Source: Paraconiothyrium sp. Pb-2020 (taxonomy: Eukaryota; Ascomycota; Dothideomycetes; Pleosporales; Didymosphaeriaceae). From it: 64,000 bases of DNA. Each line of letters begins with the position of its first letter. Position 1 is the stretch's first letter. The stretch lies in NCBI GenBank assembly GCA_022419385.1, contig JAJUBI010000001.1, forward strand, positions 6,076,001-6,140,000, written 5' to 3'. Under the pieces are notes generated by a model. The model was not told where the DNA came from and ran no database searches. It worked only from the letters and a program-made list of their open reading frames with translations. Positions 55,042 to 64,000 of this stretch are shown piece by piece. The position numbers were made by a program, and so were the translations under genes.

Positions 55042-55909
55042 TTACGGTCCTCTCCTCTTTCTTGCCTTCGGCTTCGCAGACTTCTTGCCTGCATTGCGCA
55101 ACTTCTTCGCCTCCACATTGCGCTTCTTCCGTGCTTGCGACTTCCGCCATGCGGCCCATCGGTCTCCTGGTACGAACTGCTTGACCTGCACATTCGCCCT
55201 CTCCGCAACCCGTCCAATGTCCCAGTTTGCCGCGCGGTACGCATATCCCTTTCCTACAGTTAGAGTCTGCGAATCTCGTACTGTTGCACGGATGCTCGTC
55301 TCGCTGCCGGATGCATCGCCAACTTGCAGATCCGCAACGACAGCTTGCCCCTCAATCTCCTTGGGCTGGGGCTCATTTTGTACGGCAACAAATCCAAGCC
55401 TCCTCCGTCGTGCGGCGTTCTGTGGGTAAGGAAGTTTATCTGTCTTCTCGAGCGCCACGCCGATGTATTGGCGCTTTGGATGTAGCGAAGGATCTTTGTA
55501 GTATCGGACGTACCCCGACTCGGTGGCGAAGATGCAGTGGTCGCGTCCAAATTTGCAGTTCTCGCCTGGGAACCAGGCTGTGCCGCGCTGACGGAAGATG
55601 ATGTTTCCTGGGATCACGTATTCTCCTACAAGCCATGAATTAGCCCTCGATTCTCTCAATTGAGTCGTGCCTGTCAATGAGCGTACCTCCGGCTTTCTTC
55701 GCGCCCAAACGCTTTCCCGGTCCATCTTTGGCGCCGTTGGCTCGACCTTGGGCCTGATGGGTAGCATGTCTTACGAAGGAGAGGGTTGGTGAAGGAGCGT
55801 GAGCGGTGGAGCCATTGGCGTGGCGGAGTACGTCGAGAACGCGCGAGGAGGGTATCAGAGGCGATTTTGCTGCTGCGCGGACGGGCGCAAATATCCGTGG
55901 GAGCAGCAT
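55042..55909 (-). CDS. Mitochondrial ribosomal protein bL27m
   Basis: Exons 55687-55909 and 55042-55625 give 268 residues. The N-terminus (MLLPRIFAPVRAAAK) is a basic mitochondrial presequence. The bL27 core is HATHQAQGRANGAKDGPGKR, GAKKAGG joined by the splice to EYVIPGNIIFRQRGTAWFPG, then GRDHCIFA and GYVRYYKD. The conserved N-terminal arm of bL27 reaches toward the peptidyl-transferase centre. The C-terminal 150 residues are a fungal extension, ending in a very basic tail (KARKRRGP). Convergent with the CoA enzyme; stop codons are about 75 bp apart. Confidence 0.92.
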
Positions 55910-56615
55910 GGCTGCTGTGATGGGTGTTGTCGGCTGGTGTTGCTACGCTCAAGAATTGTGAAGATGAAAGCGCCAAGAGTTTCATTTTGGGATTAGCGCG
56001 AAAGCACCCATAGTGCCAGTGCCTTCCTCCGACTCACGACGGGACTGAACGAACATCGTCCCACCTAGACAAGCTCGCTCACACGTGGAAGTGGATCTCA
56101 CCAAGCCCGAAACCATCGTACGATAACCGGGGCATGTCTTGTCTGATGGATCACAGATAGCTTTTCGCATTACGCACTGCTGCACGATAGTACGAAGAGG
56201 CCATGATGCCTTAAGCTAACCAACATTCGCTTGCGAGCGAGTGTATATTCCAAATCACTGATGACAGACCCCAGTAAACGCCTAAACGCCATTCTAACCC
56301 AACATAAGCGCCAAACAATGCCGAAATGGTGAACAGCTAGGAAACGGACAAGCCAATCCGAATCCGAACATCATCCCTTGTTTGCTCAACTTTAGCCGAG
56401 CATGTCACCTCGAGAGCCGCTATTTTCTGATGATATCGCAGGGTACCATGACCACCTGACAACAATGTGGTCTTTCATAGGTCGTATAAACCTCATTCTG
56501 GCGAAGCGTTCGAACCCAGAACTGAGTGAAGCTACTCGTCTTTCGTCTCTTCTGTTGATTTGCTGGGCATGCATGAGGTTGCATGACGCTTACGGATAGC
56601 CATCTCGGGAGTTGT
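55910..56615. other. Intergenic region
   Basis: Promoter of bL27m on the minus strand; no further gene seen. Confidence 0.5.
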
Positions 56616-56900
56616 CTAGGGACTAGAGGCTGATCGTGGCTCGGAGGGACTGCTTGCTCTCGAGAACATTGCGAGCTTCAGCTGTCGATAGGCCTCGAAA
56701 GCGGCTTCTCTTTGTGCCATCTCATCATCGGTAAGAGTGCGTGGTCCTGGGCTTCGGTTGGGGATGGAAGTCGTCCAGGAAGTGATTGTTGATGCTTGAC
56801 CAGGTGTCAGGTAGGGATGTGTGGAGCGTGCCGGGGCTGTGCCTCGAGAAGATACAGAACCATTTGATGAAAGGAAATCCGAACACCCGGAGGACGACAT
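56616..56900 (-). CDS. Small Ser/Pro-rich hypothetical protein
   Basis: A 94-codon ORF with an ATG at 56900. It is rich in Ser, Pro and Thr, with a short helical patch (DDEMAQREAAFEAYRQLKLA) in its second half. No known domain and no signal peptide. The patch of charged amphipathic sequence makes a real small protein somewhat more likely than chance, but there is no splicing or family evidence. Confidence 0.35.
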   Translation of the reverse strand: MSSSGCSDFLSSNGSVSSRGTAPARSTHPYLTPGQASTITSWTTSIPNRSPGPRTLTDDEMAQREAAFEAYRQLKLAMFSRASSPSEPRSASSP

Positions 56901-58475
56901 GTTGAGCGCTCAGGAAGAGGCAGTGCTGAGAAGACGAGGGGTTTGGCAGCAAGCGAAATGATGCAGTCACTCACAACTATATCTAAGGTTCGGGCCCCAT
57001 ACTTCTAAACGTTGCAAAGCGGCTACTGCAAATACACCAAGTTCGCCTTTTTGATTTCATATCGCGCATGGATCGAATTCGCGACTGACACGTCGAACAT
57101 AATTCCTCATCGCATCAGAAAATGATACTTCGACACATGCAGGGGTGGCCAATGAGACGCAGGGTCACCAGGGCCACGACGCCAAGCGATGAATCATTTG
57201 ACAAATTCCGGGTCAAACAATTGCGACGATATGCACCCGCAGTGTGAAACGCGGCGGCGGATTCGCACGGTGATGACGAGTATTTCAAATAGTATATCTC
57301 GGCAAATCGCACTAACGCACCCCGGTCTACAGTAGCTCCGACGTCAACGCACCATACACTATTTTTGTCAGTCATTGTCAGTCACTGTAAGCATCTCTCG
57401 TCTCAAGTGCAATAAAAGAATCGTTTTTGAGTGATAGCAGTTTTGAAGTCAATGAAGAAACTCGAGCACATTATCGGAAAATGCTTGATGTTTCGGTGAT
57501 ACTCGCGTGGAAGTCGACTATAACCCGTTGACCGCTTGCAGGCGGTCGGACCTACCGAGATCAACTTGATTCTACATACGTTCGAGCAGGCAAGGCTATC
57601 CCGGGTTACGGCCCCACGCTCATTACTTCCAAGCACGCCCGAGCACACGCTTCAACCATGTTATGTTGACATATGTACACGGCTTGCAGCAGCTTTCTGT
57701 GGAGGACGCCCTGCAGACTCATAATGCAAGATTCAAGCTCACTATACGAAAGACAATGCATTTTCCGTCCACCACGGAGACACGATTTGGAATCGATGCC
57801 TAGGATGTTTCGATTGCGTTCACTCAATTGCGGCTGTTTTCCGTCACCGAGTTGGACCTCCTCTCGCGTGATCTCACTGAGGCCACCAATGCTTTCTTCC
57901 TGGAGTGGAGAATATTACTGACTACATGAAACACCATGCAGCCCCTCAATTGCGCCGTACACTCATCAAGGGAGCACCCTGATTTCATTCCTCGACCTCT
58001 TCTTCTTTCAGTGATCGATGTCTTTTCTTCTACGACCACAACATAGCACGCGTTGAGATGCCACCTCCGGTTCTATGCAAAGCTTCTTTTATTTACCAAA
58101 AGCAAAAGCTTTCATCGCAGCGCGCCTTGATACTTCGAAGCACAGTGATACGGACGGCACATCTACCTGCATAGTGTCCATGCTTCGTACGAGAGAGGGT
58201 CTCCAAAAGCTTTGACCAGGGCGATATCAGCTTACGGTATTGTGGCTGTGCGTATCCTTCTGCTGCCTGTCAGCATTCAACCTCCTTCCTGTAGCTTTCA
58301 AATATCATCTTTCATACCATCTATACCGTTACAGCCTCGATTCGATTCGTTATATATCCACCAAGAAATTATTCCCATATCAAGTCGATGTTCCTCGCCT
58401 GCATCGTAATTCTTTCGTTAGCTAACCTTGAGGCAATTGCCCCTTGAATGACGCCCCGTTCCAAAGAGGCTAAGC
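56901..58475. other. Intergenic region of about 1.6 kb
   Basis: Many 60-90 codon frames, none with a domain. The segment just before 58476 is CT-rich, as expected for the leader of the F-box gene. Confidence 0.45.
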
Positions 58476-59999
58476 ATGACGTTATACAACGCGCCTTCGT
58501 TGACTAGTCTCCCTCGGGAACTTTTCGACAGCATTATATGTGAAATCGAAGATCGCGCCGACATTTCCTGTCTTTCAAGGACATCTAAAGCACTCCGGTC
58601 CCTCACAGTCGAGCTCGTATTCAAGAATGTCACCATGCTATGGACCGGAAATGATCAGATTGAGAAGCAAAATGCGCATGTTATCCAAGAAGTAGAGTGT
58701 CTCCGACGACAAAACCCCAATGTGACAGAAATAAGCCCGGGTTGCGAATGTCCAAGGCTCGATCTATTACTCCGTTCAATTTTGGAATACCCAAAATATG
58801 GTCATTGTGTTCGGAAGATTGATCTGCAATGCGTTGGGTATCGCACTTCTGCATATCATGGGAGGAAGCCTAAATTACCTCCTCCTCCAGACGGGTATGA
58901 GTACCGCAATCTGAGCCTGGCTGCGATGCGTCGCATTGGATTGGACCGATCGCGGCTGAAAGAAGAGTTCCAAGCCGGTCTAGAAACGAACGAATTCGAC
59001 ATTGTTATTGGCTTCCTTATCCTCTTATGCCCCAATGTCAATAGTATCACACTTGGGCTTGATATTCTCGCGCGCAACAGAGTTCTGGACTGTGTTCTTG
59101 ATGAGTACGCTTTACCGACAGAGCACACAGGACGCATCTCGCGGCTTCAACATCTGAAAGATATCAGGCTCGGCACCAGTTTTGATTCGGACACTACGAA
59201 TATGCTTGTGGAGTGGCCCAGACGTGCACGAGACCGGATCTTGGATGTGAAGTCTTACCTTACGCTGTTCTACTTACCAGAGCTCAAGCAAGCCCAGATC
59301 AGTCTTCCACTCCTAAAAGATCGAGGAGTTCGAGGAGAGTTTGAATGGCCAGCCGAACCGTCATCATACTCAACCCTACAAGTGCTACATTTACCTAAAT
59401 CTACACTAGAACCCAACCATCTACAATACATTCTCGAGTACACGCCATTCGTCACCCGTTTGGAGTATGATTTCAGGTTGTGGAGCTACTATAAGCTGCC
59501 TGCACAAGATTTGGCCTCTGCGCTGGGGTGCATCAAGAACTCCCTTAAACACTTCAAGTTTGAACATCAACATTGGTCGAGTGAAGACCAATTCCTCGGA
59601 CAAAGAGGAAACTTCGAGGATGATTATGAGTATGTTGTGGGGCACTGTTCACTGAAAGAGCTTACCGTGTTGGAAACGGTCACCCTTCCCGCCTGCGTTC
59701 TCCTGGGGTGGCTCAACCGCAATTGCCCAGCCCTGGCTAGTGTCTTACCGCGGAACCTCGTCGCCATTTGCCTTGCAGATGATCTTTATTGGTTTGACAC
59801 GTACGAAAAGGAAAAGGAAGACCTCATGCCTATCATGCAAAGATTTTTTGGGGAAGAATGGAGAAAGGCAGTGCCGCGGTTGGAGGAGTTCAACTTGGGA
59901 TATTCTGAGTGGGAAGGAAAGGATGAGACTATTGCTTTCTTTGAGGGACATGGTTTGCAATGCCGGGTCACTTCCCCGGAAACAGATTTGGTCTATTGA
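58476..59999 (+). CDS. F-box/LRR-like protein
   Basis: Single exon, 507 residues, ATG at 58476. Residues about 9-50 carry an F-box: SLTSLPRELFDSIICEIED, then ISCLSRTSKALRSLTVELVF. The rest has spaced Leu-rich segments of the kind found in fungal F-box/LRR proteins (LLLCPNVNSITLGLDIL, LQHLKDIRLGTSF, LQVLHLPKSTL, LKHFKFEHQHW, LKELTVLETVTLP), ending in an acidic, Trp-containing tail. Such proteins bring substrates to SCF ubiquitin ligases through Skp1. The substrate is unknown. No intron and no frame problem. Confidence 0.8.
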   Translation: MTLYNAPSLTSLPRELFDSIICEIEDRADISCLSRTSKALRSLTVELVFKNVTMLWTGNDQIEKQNAHVIQEVECLRRQNPNVTEISPGCECPRLDLLLRSILEYPKYGHCVRKIDLQCVGYRTSAYHGRKPKLPPPPDGYEYRNLSLAAMRRIGLDRSRLKEEFQAGLETNEFDIVIGFLILLCPNVNSITLGLDILARNRVLDCVLDEYALPTEHTGRISRLQHLKDIRLGTSFDSDTTNMLVEWPRRARDRILDVKSYLTLFYLPELKQAQISLPLLKDRGVRGEFEWPAEPSSYSTLQVLHLPKSTLEPNHLQYILEYTPFVTRLEYDFRLWSYYKLPAQDLASALGCIKNSLKHFKFEHQHWSSEDQFLGQRGNFEDDYEYVVGHCSLKELTVLETVTLPACVLLGWLNRNCPALASVLPRNLVAICLADDLYWFDTYEKEKEDLMPIMQRFFGEEWRKAVPRLEEFNLGYSEWEGKDETIAFFEGHGLQCRVTSPETDLVY

Positions 60000-60979
60000 G
60001 ACCTAACATCCGGAACATAGCGGTAGATACGGGTAAATCATTACATCATTCCACACCACAAACCACAGGCCACATGGCATATGGTACCTCGGCCGGGCTG
60101 GGAAGATCCGGTCTTACATCACCGCTGCGTTACGAGGCTAAGTGTAGGTCCTATGCCGAAAAGGTTCTGAAAACCGACTAATATCCAATCGCAACCACAC
60201 GTAGGGTTTGCGTACCATGAATCTCAACCGTACTACGAAGAGCACTAGAGCACAGCACAAGATGATGACACCGACGTCAAGTGATACAAATGCTGCACCT
60301 CGAGGACTTGTAAATGGTATCGATGATTGACGCGACTAGGCGAAAACAATGCGCGCGCACTCTAGGCCCAAAAGACAAGCCGCGATTCTTTTTTCTTCCT
60401 CATGACGTGTTCACAGGTAGACGTGTGCCAAAAACGCTAACTGTCATTAATGGTCAGCGACGGAGACATGCTTGACACTTGGTCACAGCCCCACCAGACG
60501 GCCACGGTTCTTACGCTTGGCCACAACATTACGCTAATCCAGTCCACCAATTCAGCCCTCCAAGATTCAAATAATCGTTCATCCCGCTTTGCAACGAGGT
60601 CAACGTGCATCGTCGAACAGACTGGAAGCTTCACATGCTGAGCTTCACAATCAGGTTACCGTGGACCATGCAGTGAAATCCACAACCGTGGATGAACCTC
60701 CTACAGATTGTCCCGTTGTATGACCGCAAATTTTCTGCCTCTGAACCTTGTGAGCCATCTTCTGCTCAAGCCTTGAACGCCGCCGGGATGGTATCCGGTC
60801 GAGCCGGTTCCTGAAGCTGTTGTGGTCAACACCGCGATCGTCAGCTTCGCTCATGCACTCACTGACAACAAAGAAACGAACGATATGTATATGGAAGACT
60901 GGTGCATCGGCAGTTACGAAGAATCCTGGTCATTCTTCCCTTCAGTGTGGTTCAGAATCGAATATATGCGCCATTCCAT
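60000..60979. other. Intergenic region
   Basis: A 63-codon frame at 60450-60641 (GDMLDTWSQPHQTATV...) is Ser/Thr-rich but has no start context, splice or family support. Otherwise only leader sequence for the next gene. Confidence 0.45.
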
Positions 60980-62273
60980 ATGCACGAGAACCCGAGTTGG
61001 AGCATTGTGTCGCAAAAGGCAGCGGCAGACATCGACTTCCAGGCCTTGATTCCGGCGGTGGTGCTGACTACTCTCGCTCTCATCACAGTGATCTTGCGAT
61101 GGTACTCTAGGGTGAAGCTTTCGGGTGTATACGGTGTGGAGGATGTGGTCGTCACGCTTGCTTTGGTATGCGTACAGTCCAATTTCAAATTCGGAAGACC
61201 TGACAATACAAGATCTTCTCGATGGCCTTCACTGGCATTATGGGTGGCGGTAGGCTGATCAGCCTTTTGAATACTCGGCGGCATACTAATACGCTTTCTA
61301 CAGAGTTCTCGATCGACTTTCACAGCACGCAAGACGAAGGCAAAGCGTTGCTCTTCACCACCATACTAAAGGCACGCTTCGACTCCTCTTCTCCGCCCAC
61401 CTTCCCTAACAACCCCCAGATGATGTTCGCCGGTTCTCTCTTCTACCACATCGCTGTGAACCTCATCCGATTTTCCATCCTCTTTCAATACCACCGGCTC
61501 TTCAGCCACATGTCGTACTTCTGCCTCTGCATCTACGCTGTCGGACTTGCCACATTAGGCGAAATGGCATGGGGTGTGTTTGGCATCGTGTTTCTCTGCC
61601 GCCCCTTACGGAAGTATTGGCAGGGCGGTATATCAGGTACATGTATGGATGCGGAAGAACATTTCTGGAGCTGTTCGCTGTTTGGAATCGTGCTCGATTG
61701 CCTGATCTGGTTTATGCCGATGCCAGTGTTGGGGAGACTGAGATTGGAGGGACGGCAGAAGATGGGTTTGTTGGTGCCGTTTGGACTGGGGCTTTTGTGA
61801 GTATTGAAAATGATACAGAGCGATGCAATGGGCTGATGGAGGGCAGTGTTTGCGTTGTTTCGATCCTAAGGATCGTGCATGTGCACGGAGCGGCTGAGAA
61901 GGGGAACGTGAGCAGTAAGTGCAACCGTGTTTCAAAAAGTTTTGGGGATGCATTTGTAACATCTACATAAGAGTCAGGAAGCTACGCCGCTATCTGGTCT
62001 ACAGCGGAAATCAACGTAGCCATCATCTGTTCCTCTTTGCTCGTTATGAAGCCACTCGTTGCGCGCCTCACTCCCAGGTTGGGCGTGAAGAAAATCCACT
62101 TAGCGCACGAGAAGGACAGCGGAAGTCGCAGGATGATGAGTATAACTACGCTGGCGGAACCGTTGACTGTCACGGAGGAACCCGTGGAGGCACGGTATGA
62201 GGCGCATGTGTGGACGGATAGGGGTAAAAATGCCAGAGAGGGTCAAACTCGGGTGACTAAAGAGAGTGTCTGA
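60980..62273 (+). CDS. Rhodopsin-domain (PTH11/SAT4-like) 7TM membrane protein
   Basis: Exons 60980-61165, 61213-61249, 61304-61796, 61847-61914 and 61978-62273 total 1080 bp, 359 residues, in one frame. Membrane segments seen: LIPAVVLTTLALITVILRWYSR (helix 1 with the conserved R-x-Y/W), VEDVVVTLALIFSMAF, FAGSLFYHIAVNLIRFSILFQYHRLF, CLCIYAVGLATLGEMAWGVF, FGIVLDCLIWFMPMPVL, LLFVCVVSILRIVHV and STAEINVAIICSSLLVMKPL. Family marks are the Y/WED after helix 1, F-CRP (VFLCRPLRKYW), C-x-D and the helix-6/7 E-x-N. Fungal relatives include PTH11, a surface sensor needed for host or substrate recognition, though most are unassigned. No CFEM domain is present. Start at the ATG at 60980. Confidence 0.88.
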
Positions 62274-62433
62274 GTTGAAGTTGGTATCCTGTTGCTTTCG
62301 CACATGGAATATGATGATTGTGGTTCATGATGATGTTGTACATACGAAGGTATGGTAGGATTTCGCAGGACACGCTCAGGTCATCTTTAATGGTATGTAA
62401 GTCTGCGAATGTGGACTCGATATGTTCCAGGCG

Positions 62434-62985
62434 TCATTGGTCCACGTCGACATGGATCATGTATTCTGCTATGTCTTTTGCGCTTCTCTCTTCACCGTCG
62501 GCGTTTTTCGTGGCGATACCAAATGGCGCCGCTTGTTGAAGAAAGTTGCAATGGTGTTGCGCAGGCGTGAGACTGGGCATGGTGACGGGCGTCCCGTTGA
62601 ATGCTATCGCGCGCTTGAATACGGGACTGCGCGAGGTTTTCACGGAGATGCTCTCACCGCCTGCCCTTTCTCCTAAGACGCTAATATATGAAGCGTCGCC
62701 CCCGAAGCCGGCGATGTGTTTTTGCACCCATTGGAGTTCGAGATCTTGGTCGTATAAGCCGTTGTTCCCGGGATTGGGTCATCGGTATATGGAGTATGTA
62801 GAAATCCGAGAATTCCGAGGCGGTAGTTTATACTAACGAAGATGAAGGGCGTGTTGCGGTGTAATCCGTGGAGGAGTAGGTTGGTAGGGTCGTAGTAGGG
62901 CTGAGGTATGGTGGGATGTGGTAGGCCGACGCGCTTGATCATAGAGGTTGCTGAGTCTTGTAGACCCCGGACCGCGCCAAGTGAG
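62434..62985 (-). pseudogene. Type-B carboxylesterase/lipase remnant
   Basis: Minus-strand fragments of the carboxylesterase fold: PFIFVSINYRLGILGFL (the conserved NYRLG block) in one frame, then after a one-base shift near 62770, PGNNGLYDQDLELQWVQKH and IAGFGGDASYISVLGERAGG in the next. The nucleophile elbow should be G-E-S-A-G; here the Ser codon is AGG (Arg), so the enzyme could not work even if the frame were intact. The N-terminal third of the usual 500-residue protein and the C-terminal half (second and third catalytic residues) are missing. This is a relic, not an active gene. Confidence 0.7.
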
Positions 62986-63311
62986 GCGTACTTGAGAGTG
63001 ATATAGTGCATTTCCGAGCCCAATCTTCGATGAGATGAGGTGCATGTCCTGCTATATATCGTGGTTTGGTCGGGCGTTGTCGACAACGTGTCTTGACAAT
63101 AGCTTTCGGTGTCTTCTTCACTTCAAGTCGAGTTCGAAGACATGTCCTCCTGGGCTGTCGTCTAGCATGCCCAGTTATCCCAGCTTTGTGCTTGCTAGCG
63201 GCGTTAAGGTTCCTTCCTAGATTTATCCACGCACAGATCGTCCTCACCTCTTACAATATTGCATGTGTCATAGGAGAATTCCCTATTGTAACCGGACCGC
63301 ACTCAAGAAAG

Positions 63312-63827
63312 ATGGCTTCCGCAACCGACATCATGCCCCAAGCCTGCTTCCTGCGCCCATCCGACCCTCAGCTCCAATCGTTCCGTCCCGCCCCCCACAC
63401 CCCAACCGACACCAGCCCACCCGCCCGTTAGCACCCTCCCACGTTGCCCTACCGTATCTAACAAGTTTGACATGACAGCGCTATGACATTTGCCAAGAAA
63501 GTGCTGCACTGCTACACATCTTCTTTGTTTCCATTTCTCTACCTGTCCCCCAAATTCGCGTACCCGAACGTCTAGATCTCCGTTGCTCATATCCAACCCC
63601 CGCGCCTAAAAATGTACCATACCGACATGCAAGTATTCCAACGCATGCACTCATATTCCCAAACTCCACAAGCGCGCACAGAACCCCAGTCCCTAGCGCC
63701 AGACATTCAGGGTGCGATGGAGCGCGAGAAAAGTGCACAGAATGGCAAGGCTGCGCAAGATCAGAAGCACGGCGTGCGTGAAATGGGTAAGTATTTGAAG
63801 AAGAAGATCGGAGTCAAGGTCCGTTAA
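63312..63827 (+). CDS. Possible small spliced protein
   Basis: Two candidate exons: one from the ATG at 63312 (MASATDIMPQACFLRPSD...) to a GTTAGC donor near 63428, and one around the frame 63612-63827 (MYHTDMQVFQRMHSYSQ... ending KKKIGVKVR). The connection is not fixed. The second part is hydrophilic with a basic C-terminus. I do not recognise the family; either piece may be chance. The last 170 bp of the window hold no gene I can support. Confidence 0.25.
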
Positions 63828-64000
63828 TTGGGGTGCAGACGTCAAAGCGGTTGCGGAACAGGCTTCCACTCGAGGTCTTTGATAAGATAGCTGGGATGGT
63901 CCTGTCGTGCAAGCGAAGGAGTAATCTATCGCGTGTGTCACATATTGTAGATATATTGTCGAATGTTCATCTTCCTTTTAGTGGCTGTCTATGATAATCA

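Noticed and set aside
53672..55909. CoA enzyme as part of the polyketide cluster
   Set aside because: Separated by a gene-poor 2 kb and a pseudogene, ends in a peroxisome-like tripeptide and adjoins a housekeeping ribosomal gene.
56500..56530. GGTTCGAA-like T-loop suggesting a tRNA (minus strand)
   Set aside because: Flanking bases cannot form a T-stem and no matching D-arm or acceptor stem is present.

Overview
The window reads as nuclear DNA of a filamentous ascomycete (Pezizomycotina), most likely a Dothideomycete. Genes on both strands carry short GT-AG introns, mostly 43-64 bp, often with a CTAAC/CTGAC-like branch site. The families are typical of that group: a HET-domain protein, a PTH11/rhodopsin-like membrane protein, F-box-like proteins, a Zn2Cys6 regulator, a highly reducing polyketide synthase (HR-PKS) and nuclear genes for mitochondrial and tRNA-modification proteins. 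The class-level assignment is inference. I saw no tRNA, rRNA or CRISPR.

Left part (1-26.5 kb): the 3' part of an LSM-fold NatC accessory-subunit gene, a small F-box-like protein, an SDR, a sugar-type MFS transporter, a QTRT2-like queuine transglycosylase subunit with an in-frame TAG, a low-complexity region with tandemly duplicated exons, a His-Me-finger ORF, a 0.29-kb foldback element, a MYND-finger protein, two secreted proteins (one BNR propeller), an AT-hook/acidic chromatin-type protein, a HET protein, a DHDPS-family aldolase and a degenerate cell-surface protein with three 65-residue repeats.

Centre (27.7-50 kb): a secreted class-C beta-lactamase-like protein, then a compact biosynthetic locus. 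It holds a full-size ABCB exporter (12 exons, 1296 aa), an FSH1/LovG-like serine hydrolase, a 2278-aa HR-PKS (KS-AT-DH-psiKR-ER-KR-ACP, no methyltransferase, no thioesterase), a Zn2Cys6 regulator, a DUF2306 membrane protein and an SDR. The hydrolase and PKS are divergent across 1.4 kb. The PKS and regulator are convergent. The regulator and DUF2306 gene are divergent across 0.6 kb. The likely logic is that the PKS builds a methyl-branch-free reduced chain, the FSH hydrolase releases it, the SDR may tailor it, the ABC pump exports it and the Zn2Cys6 protein switches the locus on. The DH catalytic Asp is Glu and the ER nucleotide-binding glycine motif is degenerate, so the reduction programme may be incomplete.

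Right part (50-64 kb): a decayed transcription-factor gene with an 8-bp insertion, an AMACR/CaiB-type CoA enzyme convergent with mitochondrial ribosomal protein bL27m, a small Ser/Pro-rich ORF, an F-box/LRR-like protein, a rhodopsin-like 7TM protein and a carboxylesterase remnant whose nucleophile serine has become arginine.

A recurring theme is damage to otherwise recognisable genes: in-frame stops, single-base frameshifts, a short insertion, a lost active site. This could be real gene decay or, for the one-base indels, assembly error; reads or RNA would separate these.
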